A stretch of 64,000 bases of DNA, from positions 81,838,220 to 81,902,219 of the forward strand of contig NC_073696.1 of assembly GCF_029784165.1 (NCBI RefSeq). The letters run 5' to 3'. Below, piece by piece: positions 44,330-56,400 of this stretch. A program made the translations under genes and the position numbers. The notes under the pieces are model-generated. The model worked only from the letters and a program-made list of their open reading frames with translations. It had not been told where the DNA came from and ran no database searches. Source of the DNA: Wyeomyia smithii (taxonomy: Eukaryota > Arthropoda > Insecta > Diptera > Culicidae). Each line of letters opens with the position of its first letter. Within the stretch, counting starts at the first letter, position 1.

Positions 44330-44820
44330 CTGGTGGCAGCCTGGGATGGTAAATGGCTGGACTCGTTTCCTATCCCAACCTCCACGAGGTGCCGACCGGG
44401 ATACGAGTAACCTTGGTGGAGATCGGGTAACCAATCCCCGGTGGAAGCTTTGGTGGTATGCTGTCTAAGAAGAGGGAACGTACGCGACTGTAACTTCATG
44501 TTAGGGGCGGCGTACAACAGCGTCTGGCTCGGAGAGGGCGGCTGAATCGCGGAACGCGGTGCCTCGCCAGCTATATCCAAGACGGCAGCCCCGTCACGAG
44601 ACTAGGTATCGCAGCTCTAGTGAGGTAGCATACCGAATACAAAATACTACAAACAATCCAAAAATGAATACGGAACGAAATAATCGGCATAGACCCAGGC
44701 GAACGAAGAAGGACAACGATTATTGGAAACTCGGTACTTGTAATGTAAGGACTCTACTCGAACCGGTACGTGCAGGTATTCGGCTAGAGAGCTGCAGAAG
44801 GTGAATGTGCCATACAGGAG
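44330..44820 (+). mobile_element. RTE-type element, 5' fragment
   Basis: Collinear with the 5' end of the RTE copy at 57674 onward: shared segments include CGACCGGGATACGAG, ATGTTAGGGGCGGC, AAGACGGCAGCCCCGTC, GCGAGACTAGG-like and AAACTCGGTAC(T/A)TG. It breaks off just after the start of the endonuclease frame (TCTTGTAATGT, comparable to GTACATGGAACTGTAG). It is therefore a 3'-truncated or recombined copy, unusual for a group in which 5' truncation is the rule. Confidence 0.75.
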
Positions 44821-44925
44821 GTGAATGTGCCATACAGGAAGTTAGGTGGCCGAAAACGGGTGAACGCGAATTGCGGGCAGTAGATCCTATTGCGGGCACT
44901 CCATTCATATACCACATCTACTACA

Positions 44926-45450
44926 GTGCACAGTGGTCCAATAAGGCAAAAAGTGGAACTTAATTTTATAGCGCCTTTCTTAATAGTGTCTTCGGAACAA
45001 TCGTTTGCATAAATGTCCCCTATAATCTCAAATTGTCGAAAATTAAAAAGTTTACCATACTGAAAATAAAAAAAAAACAAACTTTTTTGTGTTAAGAGAT
45101 AGAGGAATGGTTGATTCAGAAAAGTTATAGGAAATTCAAAAATATGAATTTTTGTTAAGCAAATGAAAATCCTATCTTCATTAGGTACGAAGTTATAAAG
45201 TATATTATATGAACCTTACTTGAAACTTAGGTTTTTGTACTTAACTTTTGTTAGTTGCATTTTAAGCGAAAGTGTTGTTCGGAGGAATTATTAGGGCACA
45301 CAAAACACACATTTTTGCCAGAGACCATACATCCATAGGACTTTTACTTATTGAGTTATATCATATTTTAGCTTATTTTTTTGATAACTTCAAGAACGTA
45401 TAAGTTGAAAAGGGGCAAGTGGAATTATGGTGTCAATACTTTTTCTTGAA
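44926..45450. repeat. Dispersed repeat pieces in mixed orientation
   Basis: 44926-44985 is the reverse complement of 57518-57575 (segment GTTCCACTTTTTGCC...GGACCACTGTGC). 44986-45023 is the reverse complement of 50338-50392 (TAGTGTCTTCGGAACAAT). 45227-45370 matches 50201-50345 directly (GGTTTTTGTACTTAACTTTT). These look like parts of one repeat family scattered and partly inverted. No coding capacity is seen. Confidence 0.65.
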
Positions 45451-45574
45451 GGTAAGCTCATGTACTACAAACTCTTGTAGGTTCCATTTGTCCCAATCCA
45501 CCCATATTATAGTACGGCGAGCATATGTTACAGTAGGTTTTTATATATTAAAAATACTAACTTTTTTGTGTTTG

Positions 45575-46061
45575 TTTTCCTGTATGGGCTTCCTCACTGC
45601 GACCAGAATCGTAGATCTATTGTGAGATATGCCCGGGTGTCTGCTGTATCCCGCACTTCTGTTAATAGCAATACCTTTATTGAGAAGTGGCAAGCTTATT
45701 ATTATTGATCATCAGTGCTTGTGTGTAATGTGCTACTCTTCCTTACATGCTTACTGCTCTACTATACCGATACTCGTTCCTCTTGCCAAATATCACCAAT
45801 TAAAATTCCCTGGAGAAGTTTCGTCGTGCGTCCTTCTGGCCAGTTTTATTGATAAGAGCGGCTTATTTTTTGTTAAGAGGAAGTCACGCAAAGGTATTTG
45901 TAGATTTCAGCGTAAAGGAAGGGTAACTGGTGGGGAGCCTGAGAATAAACCCATGCTTAAGTCCTTTTTTGATATCGGATGGCCTGGTTCTACTAAGATT
46001 CGAACCCACGACCATCCGCTTGACAAAGCGGACTCTGTAACCTTGCGGCTACGCAGCTCCC
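45575..46061 (-). mobile_element. SINE-b type element, most complete copy
   Basis: The minus strand begins with a tRNA-like head: GGGAGCTGCGTAGCCGCAAGG (A-box-like TAGCCGCAAGG), then GTGGGTTCGAATC (B-box-like). A body with GCATGGGTTTATTCTCAGG follows, then a downstream block matching 10565-10870. The total is about 490 bp, long for a SINE, so the downstream block may be a distinct 3' module. The head and body recur at 29081-29241 and 10565-12165. Confidence 0.75.
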
Positions 46062-48119
46062 TTAACTTTTTTGTGTTAGAAGAGAGAGGCATGATTTATT
46101 TTTAGAACTTGCAAAAATATGAAACTTTACTGAATAAACGAAATTTTTATTTTCGTTGGGAACAGAGTTACAGAGAATTTTATGTAAAAGTTACTTGAAA
46201 GTTAGTTTTTGCCTTTCTCCTAGAAAGGTATAGCAATCACTTGCAAAACCGAAAGTATAAAAGTGCTCCAAAGGGCCGAATGGCATATATCACTCGACTC
46301 AGCTCGTCGAGCTGAGCATTTTCTGTATGTGTGTGTATGTGTGTGTGTGTATGTGCAGATTTTTATTCTCACTCACTTTTCTCAGAGATGGCTGAACCGA
46401 TTTTCATGAAATTAATTGCAAATGAAAGGTCTCTTTGTCCCATAAGACCCTATTAAATTTCATTGTAATCGGATTTTTAGTTTAGAGGTTATGTTTCAAA
46501 ATGTAAAAATCATGAAACATTATTATCTCTAAAACTACACAACCGATTTGAACAAAATTGATTCCAAATGAACTGGCTACCTGAAAAACCCTTAACTTTT
46601 GAATTTCATAAAGATTGAACTTGTGGTTCAAAAGTTATGACAAGAAACGTGTTTTGAAAACTACTTAATCTCACTCATGTTTCTCAGAGATGGCTGGACC
46701 GATTTTCATAATATCAGTGTCAAATGGAAGGTCTAGTTGCCCCATAAGACCTTATTGATTTGTTTTGCAATCGGACTATTACTTTGCCTGTTATGTTTAA
46801 AAATGTGAAATCCAACTATGAAAAGGAACATATTCCAAAGACTACTTGAACTCACTCACTTTTCTCAGAGATGGCTGACCCGCTTTCCACAAAATTAGTG
46901 TCAATTAATAAGTTTAGCTGCCTCGTAACACCCTATTGAATTTTACTGTAATCGGACTGTAACTTCGTCTGTAAAGTACCAAAATGTGAAAATCACGAAA
47001 CTTCATTATCTCAAAAACTACACAAACGATTTGATCAATATTATTTTCAGATGAGCGGGCTAGTTAAGGGTTAACTGATGAATTATGATTGAACACGTGG
47101 TTTCAAAGTTTGGCTGCCCTATACGTTCCCATTTCATTTGATTATAATTGAACTTAAGCCACCGTTATGTATTAAATTGTTAATAAAACAATGAAAGTCT
47201 ATTATTTCACATGACTTATTTGAACATAACTAATGTCATACGAACGAGTCATCTCTCAAACTTACAAATAACAAACTTCAAAACAATTTGATATGTGGCT
47301 CAAAAGTTATGGAAAGAAAAGAAATTCAAAGACTATTTAAAACTATACCTGCTTTGATTGATATATTTATGTGGCCTCAACATAATTTAAATGTGGTGTT
47401 GTACTATTTCAACGTTCCAAAGTCATTGATTCCTTGCGATGTGTTCAAAGTCTGCAAATTCGCCCTAATTCTGAATATATTCATATTGGGTGGTATTCGG
47501 TCATTTTCAGCAAATTTTCTGGCATCAATCTAACACCGGAAATACCCATATTGGGAGGTATTTAGTTATTTTGGTTGTTTTCCAGAAACTAACAGTGGTC
47601 GTCTTTAAATTCAAAATGGTGTCAAGGGTCAATGTTTGGTTTCTATGCATCATCTCGATTACGGAAATATCCATGTTGAGTATTATTTGGTCATTTTCGG
47701 CTGTTTCCTATAAGTTGCCATTTAGCGATTCAAAATGGTGCCTGAGGTCAATTGTTAGCTCATTGCATCATTCTGGTTCCAGAGATACTCATATTGGATG
47801 GTATTTGGTTATTTTAGGCTGTTTTTCACAAACCGGAAGTCGCCATCTTGAATTTCAAAATGGTATTTAATAAAATTTCTGGCCTCTGAGCGTCATTCTG
47901 GTTGAAAAAACACCCATATTGGGTGTAACTTGATCATTTTCGATTTCAGCTGCTGTGTAACATTCTAGATCCGGAGATACTCATGTTAGACGGAAATCGG
48001 CCATTTTTGGCTGTTTTCCAGAAACCACAAGTTGCCATCCTACAATTCATAATGGTGTCTGAAGTCGATCTGTGGCGCCAGTGCATCTTTACGATTCCGA
48101 AAATACCCCCGATCTTTTT

Positions 48120-48206
48120 GAGCTGGAAATTTTCTCGACTCAGCACTGGGGCACGGTGTATCGTTGTACTTATCCTACACATGCAAAATATGCCAAAAAC
48201 AATATC
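48120..48206 (+). repeat. SINE-a body fragment
   Basis: GAGCTGGAAATTTTCTCGACTCAG through ACACATGCAAAATATGCC matches the 3' half of the SINE at 21291-21559 with few changes. The tRNA-like head is missing. It is embedded between the two minisatellite types. Confidence 0.85.
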
Positions 48207-48549
48207 CAAAATGTTGCCTGAGGTCGATTATGGAACATATTTGTTACCACTAAAAACATTCACCTGCCAAATATGGTTCCAATCAGTTGATTAGTTCGCG
48301 AGATGTGCAGAAATTTGTGCAGAAACGTGTGCTTCCATAAGAGGGAGGGGCGTCGAACCATTATGGACATATTTATTACCCTTTAAAACATCCACATGCC
48401 AAATTCGGTTTCATTTGCTTGGTTTGTTCTTGAGTTGTGCAGAAATGTATGTTTCATTTGTATTGGACCCTTCCTTTCCAGAAGAGGGAGGGGTCTCAAA
48501 CTATCATAGGAACCTTTATCGAGACCAAAAAATCACAGAAGGGTTGTGT

Positions 48550-49960
48550 GCAAAGCCACGACCGCAAGGTTGAAGTAGAATACTTTTACAAGAAAGATAA
48601 TTCGGCTGCTTGCGTGTCAGTCTTTTTTGTAGTAAACAAATGAACGTAAAGTTTACGAACGTTGTGAAATGATGGAACTGGAAAAATAGGTGTGACCTAA
48701 TTATTTCCAGGTATATTATTCTACAACGTTCGAAAAACTTTATTTCGTATGTCGTAATACGAAAGTACGAAAAATTCATCTCATTCATTCTGGTCCCGCC
48801 TTCATTTTCAGTTCCTACAGATTTTCTCAGTTTCGTAACACGGATGTACAAAAACGATTTCTTGTGGACAATCTGTCGAGCCGGACCTATAGAGCTCTTA
48901 TTAAGGCAACAAAATAACATGTATTGTGTCTTGTTGCGCGGCTTGGAAGAAGAAAATGTTCTCGTCCCCGTGTCGCATGGATGCAGATTGTTGCGTGTTT
49001 GATATTTCCAATGGCAGACATGAGTATGAAGGTCGAAATTCTGCTGTGATGTCAAACTATAACCGTCTTCTTCAAGACGTTACATCCTTGTTAATGAAGT
49101 GTTGTGAATTTTCTAAAACAGACTCAACATCGTGAGCAGAACGTGCCGAACTTTTTTGTTGGAAATCGGATTTGTTTCGTATATACCGCTTGTTAAGCAC
49201 AGTATCAACAAATCGTAAAAAACATCACACTGCTGTGCATTTGCAGCAGCATCAAATCTCAGTTGCAGTTTATTGATAACCATTCATTATGCTCTTCCAA
49301 ATACATTTAATATCCTTGAAAAAGGCCGATTGCTGCAACTGCAATTTTCATTCAATTATTGCATAAATGCTTCATGGTCAGATATACCCGCTGCAACTGC
49401 TACGCTATCCGTTGCCATGCCACAGTTGTGGCCACTATACGCTGCCATTGGTATCCTCTGCCCCTGCATCACCTGGCCCAGCTGCTATCGATGCTGAGAT
49501 CCGCTGCAACTAGTACGCTATCCATAGCTATGCCACATCTGTGGCCGCTATCCGCTATCGCTGGCATCCACTGCACTGCTACTGCTGATGCTAAGGGATG
49601 ACTGCTGTTGTCGCTGTCTAGAACTATTATGAGCGACTTCGGCTGAAACAGGCTCTTATATAGGCCAAATAGTATATTTTAAATTGCAAAGTATATTATT
49701 CTATTGACCGTGCTTGGGAAGCAATCATATAACGACCAATCAGAGGTCGAATTTTTCGTTTTGACAAGGCTTGACTATTTCCAATAGTACAATGGTTTGA
49801 ATAATAAAATCACAATTATCTTCATTTGGGAAGAATCTTAGAAGATTTTCCAATCTATTGCTGCAAGAACGGAGGAAATCCATCGAATATTAAATGATTT
49901 ATTAGCATTTGAAATTGGACATATTTTGCAGTTTTTTCGGTTTTAGATTTTCATTTCACA
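48550..49960. other. Unannotated stretch with a short duplication
   Basis: I see no gene. 49385-49480 and 49495-49575 are imperfect tandem copies (GCTGCAACT, TACGCTATCC, TGCCACA, GTGGCC, CTATCGCTGGCATCC-like). The frames at 48516-49055 (minus) and 48926-49135 (plus) lack recognisable domains. CCAATCAG at 49755-49765 and TATATAGG at 49654-49663 resemble promoter motifs but could be chance. Confidence 0.4.
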
Positions 49961-50104
49961 TCCCTATGTAGCCGAACTTACTGAAAGAAGTATTCTACTT
50001 CAAAACCCCTACATACAAATTTTCACGTCGATCGGTTCGGTAGTTTTCGAGCCTATATGGATCAAACAGACAGACAGACCGGACTACATTTTTATATGTA
50101 TAGA

Positions 50105-50530
50105 TTACAACATCAATATTTTAGAACCTTAAGAGTGAATATACATTTATTGTATTGAAGCGTTCAAGGCTGGGGGTCTGACCGCTAGGTGGATTAATTT
50201 AGGTTTTTGTACTTAACTTTTGTTAGTTACATTTTACGAGAAAACGTTGTTCTAAAGAAGCATTTGGGCATATAAAACACGCGTTTTTGTTGAAGACCAC
50301 AAATCGTTAGAACTTTTCCTTGCAAAGCTATAGCATATTTTGAGATTATGCGGGACATTTATACAAACAATTGTTCCGAAGACACTATTAACCCGAGCAG
50401 GGAAAAATATCATTATAATATCACAACCAGATATTGGAAATACTATATGAATAGCAAAGCTTGATATTTCAATAACAAACCAATAATTTGCATAAAAAAG
50501 CACAAAAATGACCGAATAAGATATTTCAAG
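50105..50530. repeat. Dispersed repeat between the two minisatellite copies
   Basis: 50201-50392 matches 45227-45370 directly and 44986-45023 in reverse complement. The rest is AT-rich without recognisable content. It separates the terminus of the left minisatellite complex (50104) from the start of the right one. Confidence 0.55.
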
Positions 50531-50718
50531 TCATTGAACGTTTTTTTTTTCATTCTATTTTGGAGCCTTCAGTACATCACCTCTATTCCGGAAATACTTA
50601 TATTGGGTGGTATTCAGTTATTTTCGTTGTTTTCCAGAAACTGAAAGTGGTCATCTTCTAATTCAAGATGGTGTCCAGGGTCAATGCTTGGCTTCTATAC
50701 AAAAAGCTACTTCTGAGA

Positions 50719-51563
50719 TGGAAAAAAGTTGCTACAAATGCTGTGAAACAATAAAGAATCTAAATATGATCAAGTGCTATTTGTGTGACTGTATTGCACA
50801 CACAAAATGTATTGGTTGGATTCGAGCGAATCTGGATTTCGTCAATGGACAAACGAATTTGCTTTGGCTATGTAATGACTGTATGCATTCTGTAGAGAAT
50901 TTGAAGGCTAATAATTCTTCTGACGCTGCCGTTGCTGCTATAACATCCGTTGCTGAGTCGATCACTTGTTGTATGAATGATGTTAAAAACGAACTTGGTC
51001 AAATTAACACATTCATCGGGTCGATTTCGGATAAACTGTTGGCGAATGTAGCACCGGCAATTCCGCTTTCTGTTCGCAGAAATAAACGCCCAAGGGTTGT
51101 CTCACCGAATGAAACTCCTAGAAGACCGAAAGTTTTATCAGATTTGATGGGTGGAACAAAATCGGTAGAAAATTGTTCCAACCTGGTGGCTACTGTTCCG
51201 CAACCAACAGAAAAATGTTGGATTTATCTCTCGCGCATTGCCCCTCATGTCACTGAGGATGAAATAACGGCGCTTATTAAAGAATGTGTGCCAGAGGCTC
51301 AGCCAGTAGTACGCAAGCTCGTGAAAAAAGATGCTGATATTAGATCATTTGCGTTCATCTCATTTAAAGTAGGCATTGAAATTGGGCTTAAAGACGTTGC
51401 GTTGGACGCAAAGAATTGGCCTAAAGGAATATATTTCCGCCTGTTTGAGGAACGTAACAGTTCGAAGGATTTTTGGGGACCAAATGCACCGAAATTTCCT
51501 CGCACGGTACATGGAATGCAACCGCCTGCTTCGAACAGTGCACACGCTACACCTCTGGACTAA
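50719..51563 (+). CDS. CR1-type ORF1 with PHD-like zinc finger (copy B)
   Basis: An intact frame of about 280 codons from the ATG at 50719, chosen because upstream codons belong to the minisatellite. The N-terminus has Cys/His pairs spaced as in a PHD/RING-like finger (CYKCCETIKNLNMIKCYLC, then HTKCIG and WLCNDC, residues 5-60). A possible coiled-coil follows at about 65-115. The C-terminal half (residues about 155-260: WIYLSRIAPHVTEDEITALI, FAFISFKVGI) has the look of an RRM-like fold. Such ORF1 proteins bind element RNA. It lies directly before ORF2. Confidence 0.82.
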
Positions 51564-54500
51564 TTGTGTGTGAGATCATCGTTGCATGCTTGTGCCCAGA
51601 CAACGGTTATTCCAGCTAAATCATCGCTTGAAGACGTTTCCACTACAATCGACTTGACGGATTATACTGACGACCAATCTGTACTTTCTGGATCCTGCCC
51701 GGAACGCACCGAATTATGCAACTTGGAAGCCCCCGATCCGCTCAACACAGTCGTGCCACTGCAGCCTGCGCTTATCAGTTGTCCCGGTCCTGTGTTTGAG
51801 TATGGAGAAGGGGTCTTCCAGCTTGCTAGTGTTGGCAAGTATTTTACTGTATATAACAATTCAACACCTGATATCCCCGCACCTTCTAGACATTCACCGA
51901 CAAATCATTCCGACATCGTGACTAATCCTGGCCTACGGATATTCTACCAGAACGTTCGCGGTCTCCGGACAAAAATAGATGACGTTTTTGTGGCCGTTAC
52001 CGATTGTGAGTACGACATTGTTGTATTGACTGAAACGTGGCTAGACGATCAGATTCATTCAGTACAGCTTTTTGGCAGCGCTTTCACCGTGTATCGATGC
52101 GATCGCAATCAGAGCAATAGTTCTAAGACGCGTGGTGGAGGAGTTTGATTGCTGTGTCTAACCGTTTTAGTAGCTATTCTGACCCCGCTCCCGTTTGTAA
52201 TACTCTCGAACAGTTGTGGGTATTAGTTACACTGCCGCTTTACAAAATCAGTGTCGGCGTTATCTATTTGCATCCTGATCGCAGAGCCGATGTCACTGCT
52301 ATTGAAAATCATGTAAAATCCATCGGATCTGTTTTGTCTCGTTTGAACCGGGACGATCCCGCATTGCTATTTGGTGACTACAACCAGTCTGGTTTGATTT
52401 GGAGTTGTAGAAATGATAATATGCCAGTTATCGACTATATCCAGTCGCAGATCTCAGCTGGGAGCTCAGCCTTGTTAGATGGTTTCAGCCTAAACCATCT
52501 GTCTCAAATAAACTACGTGACTAATAGTAATGACCGTCTCCTTGATTTGGCCCTGACTAATAATGAAACATGGTGTGCACTTTCTGAGGCAGATGAGCCG
52601 CTATTACCTCTAGACTTCAACCACCCTGCGCTGGCAATCACAGTCCAGCAATTAGTGCCCGTTGAATTTGAGAATTGTCCAACCGAACAAAATTTAGATT
52701 TTCGCAGAACTGACTTCGACCATTTGAGCTATTTAATTTCTCAAATCGACTGGCAATTTTTGGAAAGTGGAACCTCCCTCGATGATGCAATTGGGTATTT
52801 TAATGACACCATCAAGACTACACTTGTTCAGTGTGTTCCTGTTCGCCGGCCAGCACCTAAACCTCCATGGTCTAACACTCGCTTGCGTCAACTGAAACGA
52901 CAGCGGTCTTTGGCGCTACGCAAATATTGCAGAACACGTAACCCGTTAACGAAACAAACATTCAATCATGCTAGTAACTCCTATCGGATTTATAATCGCT
53001 ACCTGTACAAACGGTATGCTCTTCGGATGCAGAGTTGTATCAGACGAAACCCCCGACGTTTTTGGTTGTTTGTTAACAGCAAAAGGAAAGAAGAAGGTCT
53101 ACCGAAGAACATGTTTTTGAACAATCGTCAAGGAAACACGACATTCGAAAAGTGTGCTTTATTTGCTCAACATTTTCAGCAGATCTTCCGCTGCTCTACT
53201 GCTACAACTACAGAAATAGATTCAGCTTTAGATGGTATCCCCAGAGACGTCATTGACTTCAGCTCATTCACGGTTACCGACCGCCAAGTGGAAGCTGCAA
53301 TCGACAAAATGAATTCCTCTTTCGCTCCTGGGCCTGATGGCATTCCATCTTGCGTCCTGAAAAAATGTAAAGCTGTTTTCGTACGCCCACTATGCTTGCT
53401 ATTTAACTTGTCGCTTCGACGATGTGTTTTTCCAACCAGTTGGAAAATATCGACCATGTTTCCGGTGCACAAAAAAGGTGACAAACGCAACGTGCAGAAT
53501 TACAGAGGCATAACCTCTCTTTGCGCTTGTTCAAAAGTATTTGAAATCGTTTTTTATGATGCACTTTTCGCTAGTTGTAAACACTATATCTCGATCGATC
53601 AGCATGGTTTTTATCCAAAACGCTCTACCGCTACTAACCTCGTTCAATTCACTGCAACGTGCCTGCAGAATATGACCGAAGGAGCCCAAATTGATGCGGT
53701 TTATACTGATTTGAAAGCTGCATTTGACTGCGTCGACCATGGTATCCTGCTCGCTAAGATGGAGAAACTTGGAATGGCCCCCGCTCTGGTACAATGGCTG
53801 AGGTCCTATTTGGGAAATCGTACACTCTACGTGAAGATTGGATCGCAACATTCTGCTCATTTTTCAAATGTATCAGGCGTTCTGCAGGGCAGTAATTTAG
53901 GACCACTGCTCTTTGCCTTGTACATAAATGATGTATCGTTAGTGTTGCCAGAAAATTGCCGAATGTTTTTTTGCAGACGATGTAAAGTTGTTCAAGACAA
54001 TAAGAAATACTTCAGACTGTCTCGAACTTCAGCGACTAGTCGAGGTTTTTTTCAAAGTGGTGCTCCATTAACCTGTTGACAGTTAGTATCCTGAAATGCT
54101 GTGTGATTTCGTTCCATAGGAAAAATGTTCCGAAAATGTTCAGCTATACTATGCTTGGTCAAACTCTGACAAGGGTTAACCAGGTCCGAGATTTGGGTGT
54201 TACGTTGGATTCAGCCCTGTCCTTCAGGCCACACTATAATGAGATCATAGCAAAGGCGAACCGACAACTCGGTTTTATTTTCAAGGTAGCCTCGGATTTT
54301 CATGATCCACTGTGCCTCCGATCATTATTCTACTCTCTGGTGCGATCTGTCCTTGAAACAAACTCCATAGTGTGGTGTCTATTCAACGCAAACTGGATTG
54401 CAAGAATTGAATCCGTGCAAAGGAAATTTGTACGGTACGCTTTACGGTTTCTTCCGTGGCGAGACCCGCAGCAGCTACCGGCGTACTCGGATCGCTGCCA

Positions 54501-54798
54501 GCTTTTGGGCATGGAAACACTGCAGCAAAGACGTTTCGATACACAGGCTGTGTTTGTCTTCAAAATTTTAACCGGTGAAATCGACGCCCCGAAAATTCTG
54601 CAGCAGTTAAATTTGTATGCTCCGGAAAGGTCTTTGATGCGGAGAAACTTTCTATCGCTACCGCATCGCACTGCATCATATGGGCAACACGACCCCGTTC
54701 GTTTCATGTCAGCTAGCTTCAACGTCGTAGCAGGTTCATTCGATTTTAACATCTCAGTAACAACATTCAAACAAATTCTTCGTAGACGACAGGTTTAA
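51564..54798 (+). pseudogene. CR1-type ORF2: endonuclease and reverse transcriptase (two frameshifts)
   Basis: The EN N-terminus lies in 51780-52145 (GLRIFYQNVRGLRTKIDD, TETWLDDQIHS, RGGGV), where a one-base loss at about 52143-52148 shifts the frame. 52145-53965 holds the rest of EN (FGDYNQSGLIW, NDRLLDLALTN) and RT (FAPGPDGIPS, VHKKGDKRNVQNYRGI, QHGFYPKRST, TDLKAAFDCVDHGILL, GVLQGSNLGPLLFALYIND). A T7 run at 53966-53972 shifts the frame exactly at the catalytic box. 54076-54798 is the C-terminal domain. Copy A keeps the T6 form. The RT palm is otherwise well preserved. Confidence 0.86.
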
Positions 54799-54941
54799 TT
54801 GTTTTTGAAGCGTGTTTCAATTGTTTTAAAAGTGTTTCTTATCGTTTGTAAATATTAATTAGCATTTAGTTAGTAATATATATTATCATTAAGACCACCA
54901 ATGTGCCAGATGATTTAACAATAAATAACAAATAACAAATA

Positions 54942-56400
54942 CATCATTTCGATTACGGAAATATTTATATGTATATATGTATATATGTATATAATTCAAA
55001 ATGGTGTCTGAGGTCAATTTTTAGCTCCATGCATCATTCTGGTTGAAGAAACACTCATATTGGGTGGTATTTGGTCACTTCAGGTTATTTTGCAAAAACC
55101 GGAAGTCACCATCCTGGATTTTAAAATGGCATTTGGAGACAATTTCAGGCCCCTGAGCGTATTTCTGGTTCAAGAAACACCCATAATAGGTGTTATTTAG
55201 TCATTTTCGGCTGTTTTCCAGAAACCGGATGTCACCATCTTAGAATTCAAAATGGTGTCTGTGGTCGATTCTAACTCCTGTGTATCATTCTGGTATCGAA
55301 GCATATCCTATTGGATGAAAATCGGCCATTTTTGGCTGTTTTTCAGAAACCGGAGAAAATGGTATTTGGAGACAATTTCTGCACTCATATTGGGTGATTT
55401 TTGGTCATTCTCGGCAGTTTCTCATTCACCGGAAGTCGTCATCTTACAATTCACAATGTTGCCTGAATGAACAACAATGTTGTCGATTTGTGGCTTCAGT
55501 GCATCATAACAATCCCGGAAATACCCATATTGAGTGTTATTTGGTCATTTGCCACTGTTGTTTTGGAACCGGAAGTCACCATATTGGTTTTTTAAATGGC
55601 ATTTGGAGACGATTTCTGGCCTCTGCGCGTCATTCTGGTTAAAGAAACACCCATATTAGGTGGTATTCGGTCATTTTCGTCTCTTTTCCAGTCACCGGAA
55701 GTCGCCATTTTACAATTTACAATGTTGTCTGAGGTCGATTTGTGGCATCAGTGCATCATAACAATTCCGGAAATACCCATATTTGGTCGTTTGCCGCTGA
55801 TTTTCAGAAACCGGAAGTCGCCATCTTGAATTTCAAAATGGTATTTGGAGACAATTTCTGGCCTTCGAACGTCATTCTGGTTAAAAAAAACACCCATATT
55901 AGGTGGTATTTGGTCATTTTCGGCAGTTTTCCAGTCACCAGAAGTCGCCATTTTACAACTCAAAATGTTGTCGGAGGTCGATTTGTGGTTTCAGTGCATC
56001 ATCACGATTTCGGAAATACCCATATTGGGTGGTATTTGGTCATATCTCGCTGTTTTTCAGAAACCGGAAGTCGTCATCTTGGATTTCATAATGGTATTCA
56101 GAGACAATTTCTGGCCTCTGCGCGTCATTCTGGTTAAAGAAACACCCATATTGGGTGGTATTTGGTCATTTTCGTCTCTTCTACAGTCACCGGAAGTCGC
56201 CATTTTACAATTCAAAATGTTGTCTGAGGTCGGTTTGTGGCTTCAATGCATCATAACAATCCCTGAAACACCCATATTTGGTCATTTGCCGCTGTTTTTC
56301 AGAAACCGGAAGTCGCCATCTTGGATTTTAAAATGATATTTGGAGACATTTTCCGGATAGAAACCGGAAGTTTCCATCTTAAATTTAACAATGGCGTCGG
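54942..56400 (+). repeat. Minisatellite array 1: about 245-bp higher-order unit
   Basis: Two related subunits of about 122 bp alternate: one with ATTTGGAGACAATTTCTGGCC (at 55125, 55355, 55592, 55836, 56090) and one with TTGTCTGAGGTCGATTTG (variants at 54998, 55248, 55475, 55725, 55965, 56219). Both end in CACCCATATTGGGTGGTATT and a CCGGAAGTCGCC segment. Spacing between like subunits is 230-255 bp. The array continues the one at 50530-50699, which the CR1 element interrupted. Open frames across it are by-products of the repeat length. Confidence 0.88.

Larger units (their letters stand above)
46213..50104 (+). repeat. Minisatellite-bearing repeat complex, left copy
   Basis: It starts CCTTTCTCCTAGAAAGGTAT (itself a short palindrome at 46213-46231). 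It holds three tandem units beginning CTCACTCA(C/T)(T/G)TTTCTCAGAGATGG near 46368, 46669 and 46854, then an array of about 122-bp units (47480-48110), a piece of about 140-bp units (48240-48520), 1.4 kb of other DNA, and a terminal block ending AGACAGACAGACCGG...TATAGATT at 49970-50104. That terminus is repeated at 57396. The family is unknown to me. Helentron-like or retroelement-tail-like elements are possible comparisons. Confidence 0.65.
50700..54941 (+). mobile_element. CR1-type non-LTR retrotransposon, copy B (nearly complete)
   Basis: About 4.24 kb inserted in a minisatellite. Array sequence runs to TGGCTTCTATA (50699) and resumes at CATCATTTCGATTACGG (54942), matching the uninterrupted array at 47635-47665. 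ORF1 is at 50719-51563, ORF2 at about 51564-54798, and the 3' UTR ends in TTATCATTAAGACCACC and AATAACA repeats. There is no A tail and no long target duplication, as usual for the CR1 group. ORF1 has a PHD-like finger, another group trait (T1/Q-like mosquito elements). Two frameshifts inactivate ORF2. Confidence 0.88.
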
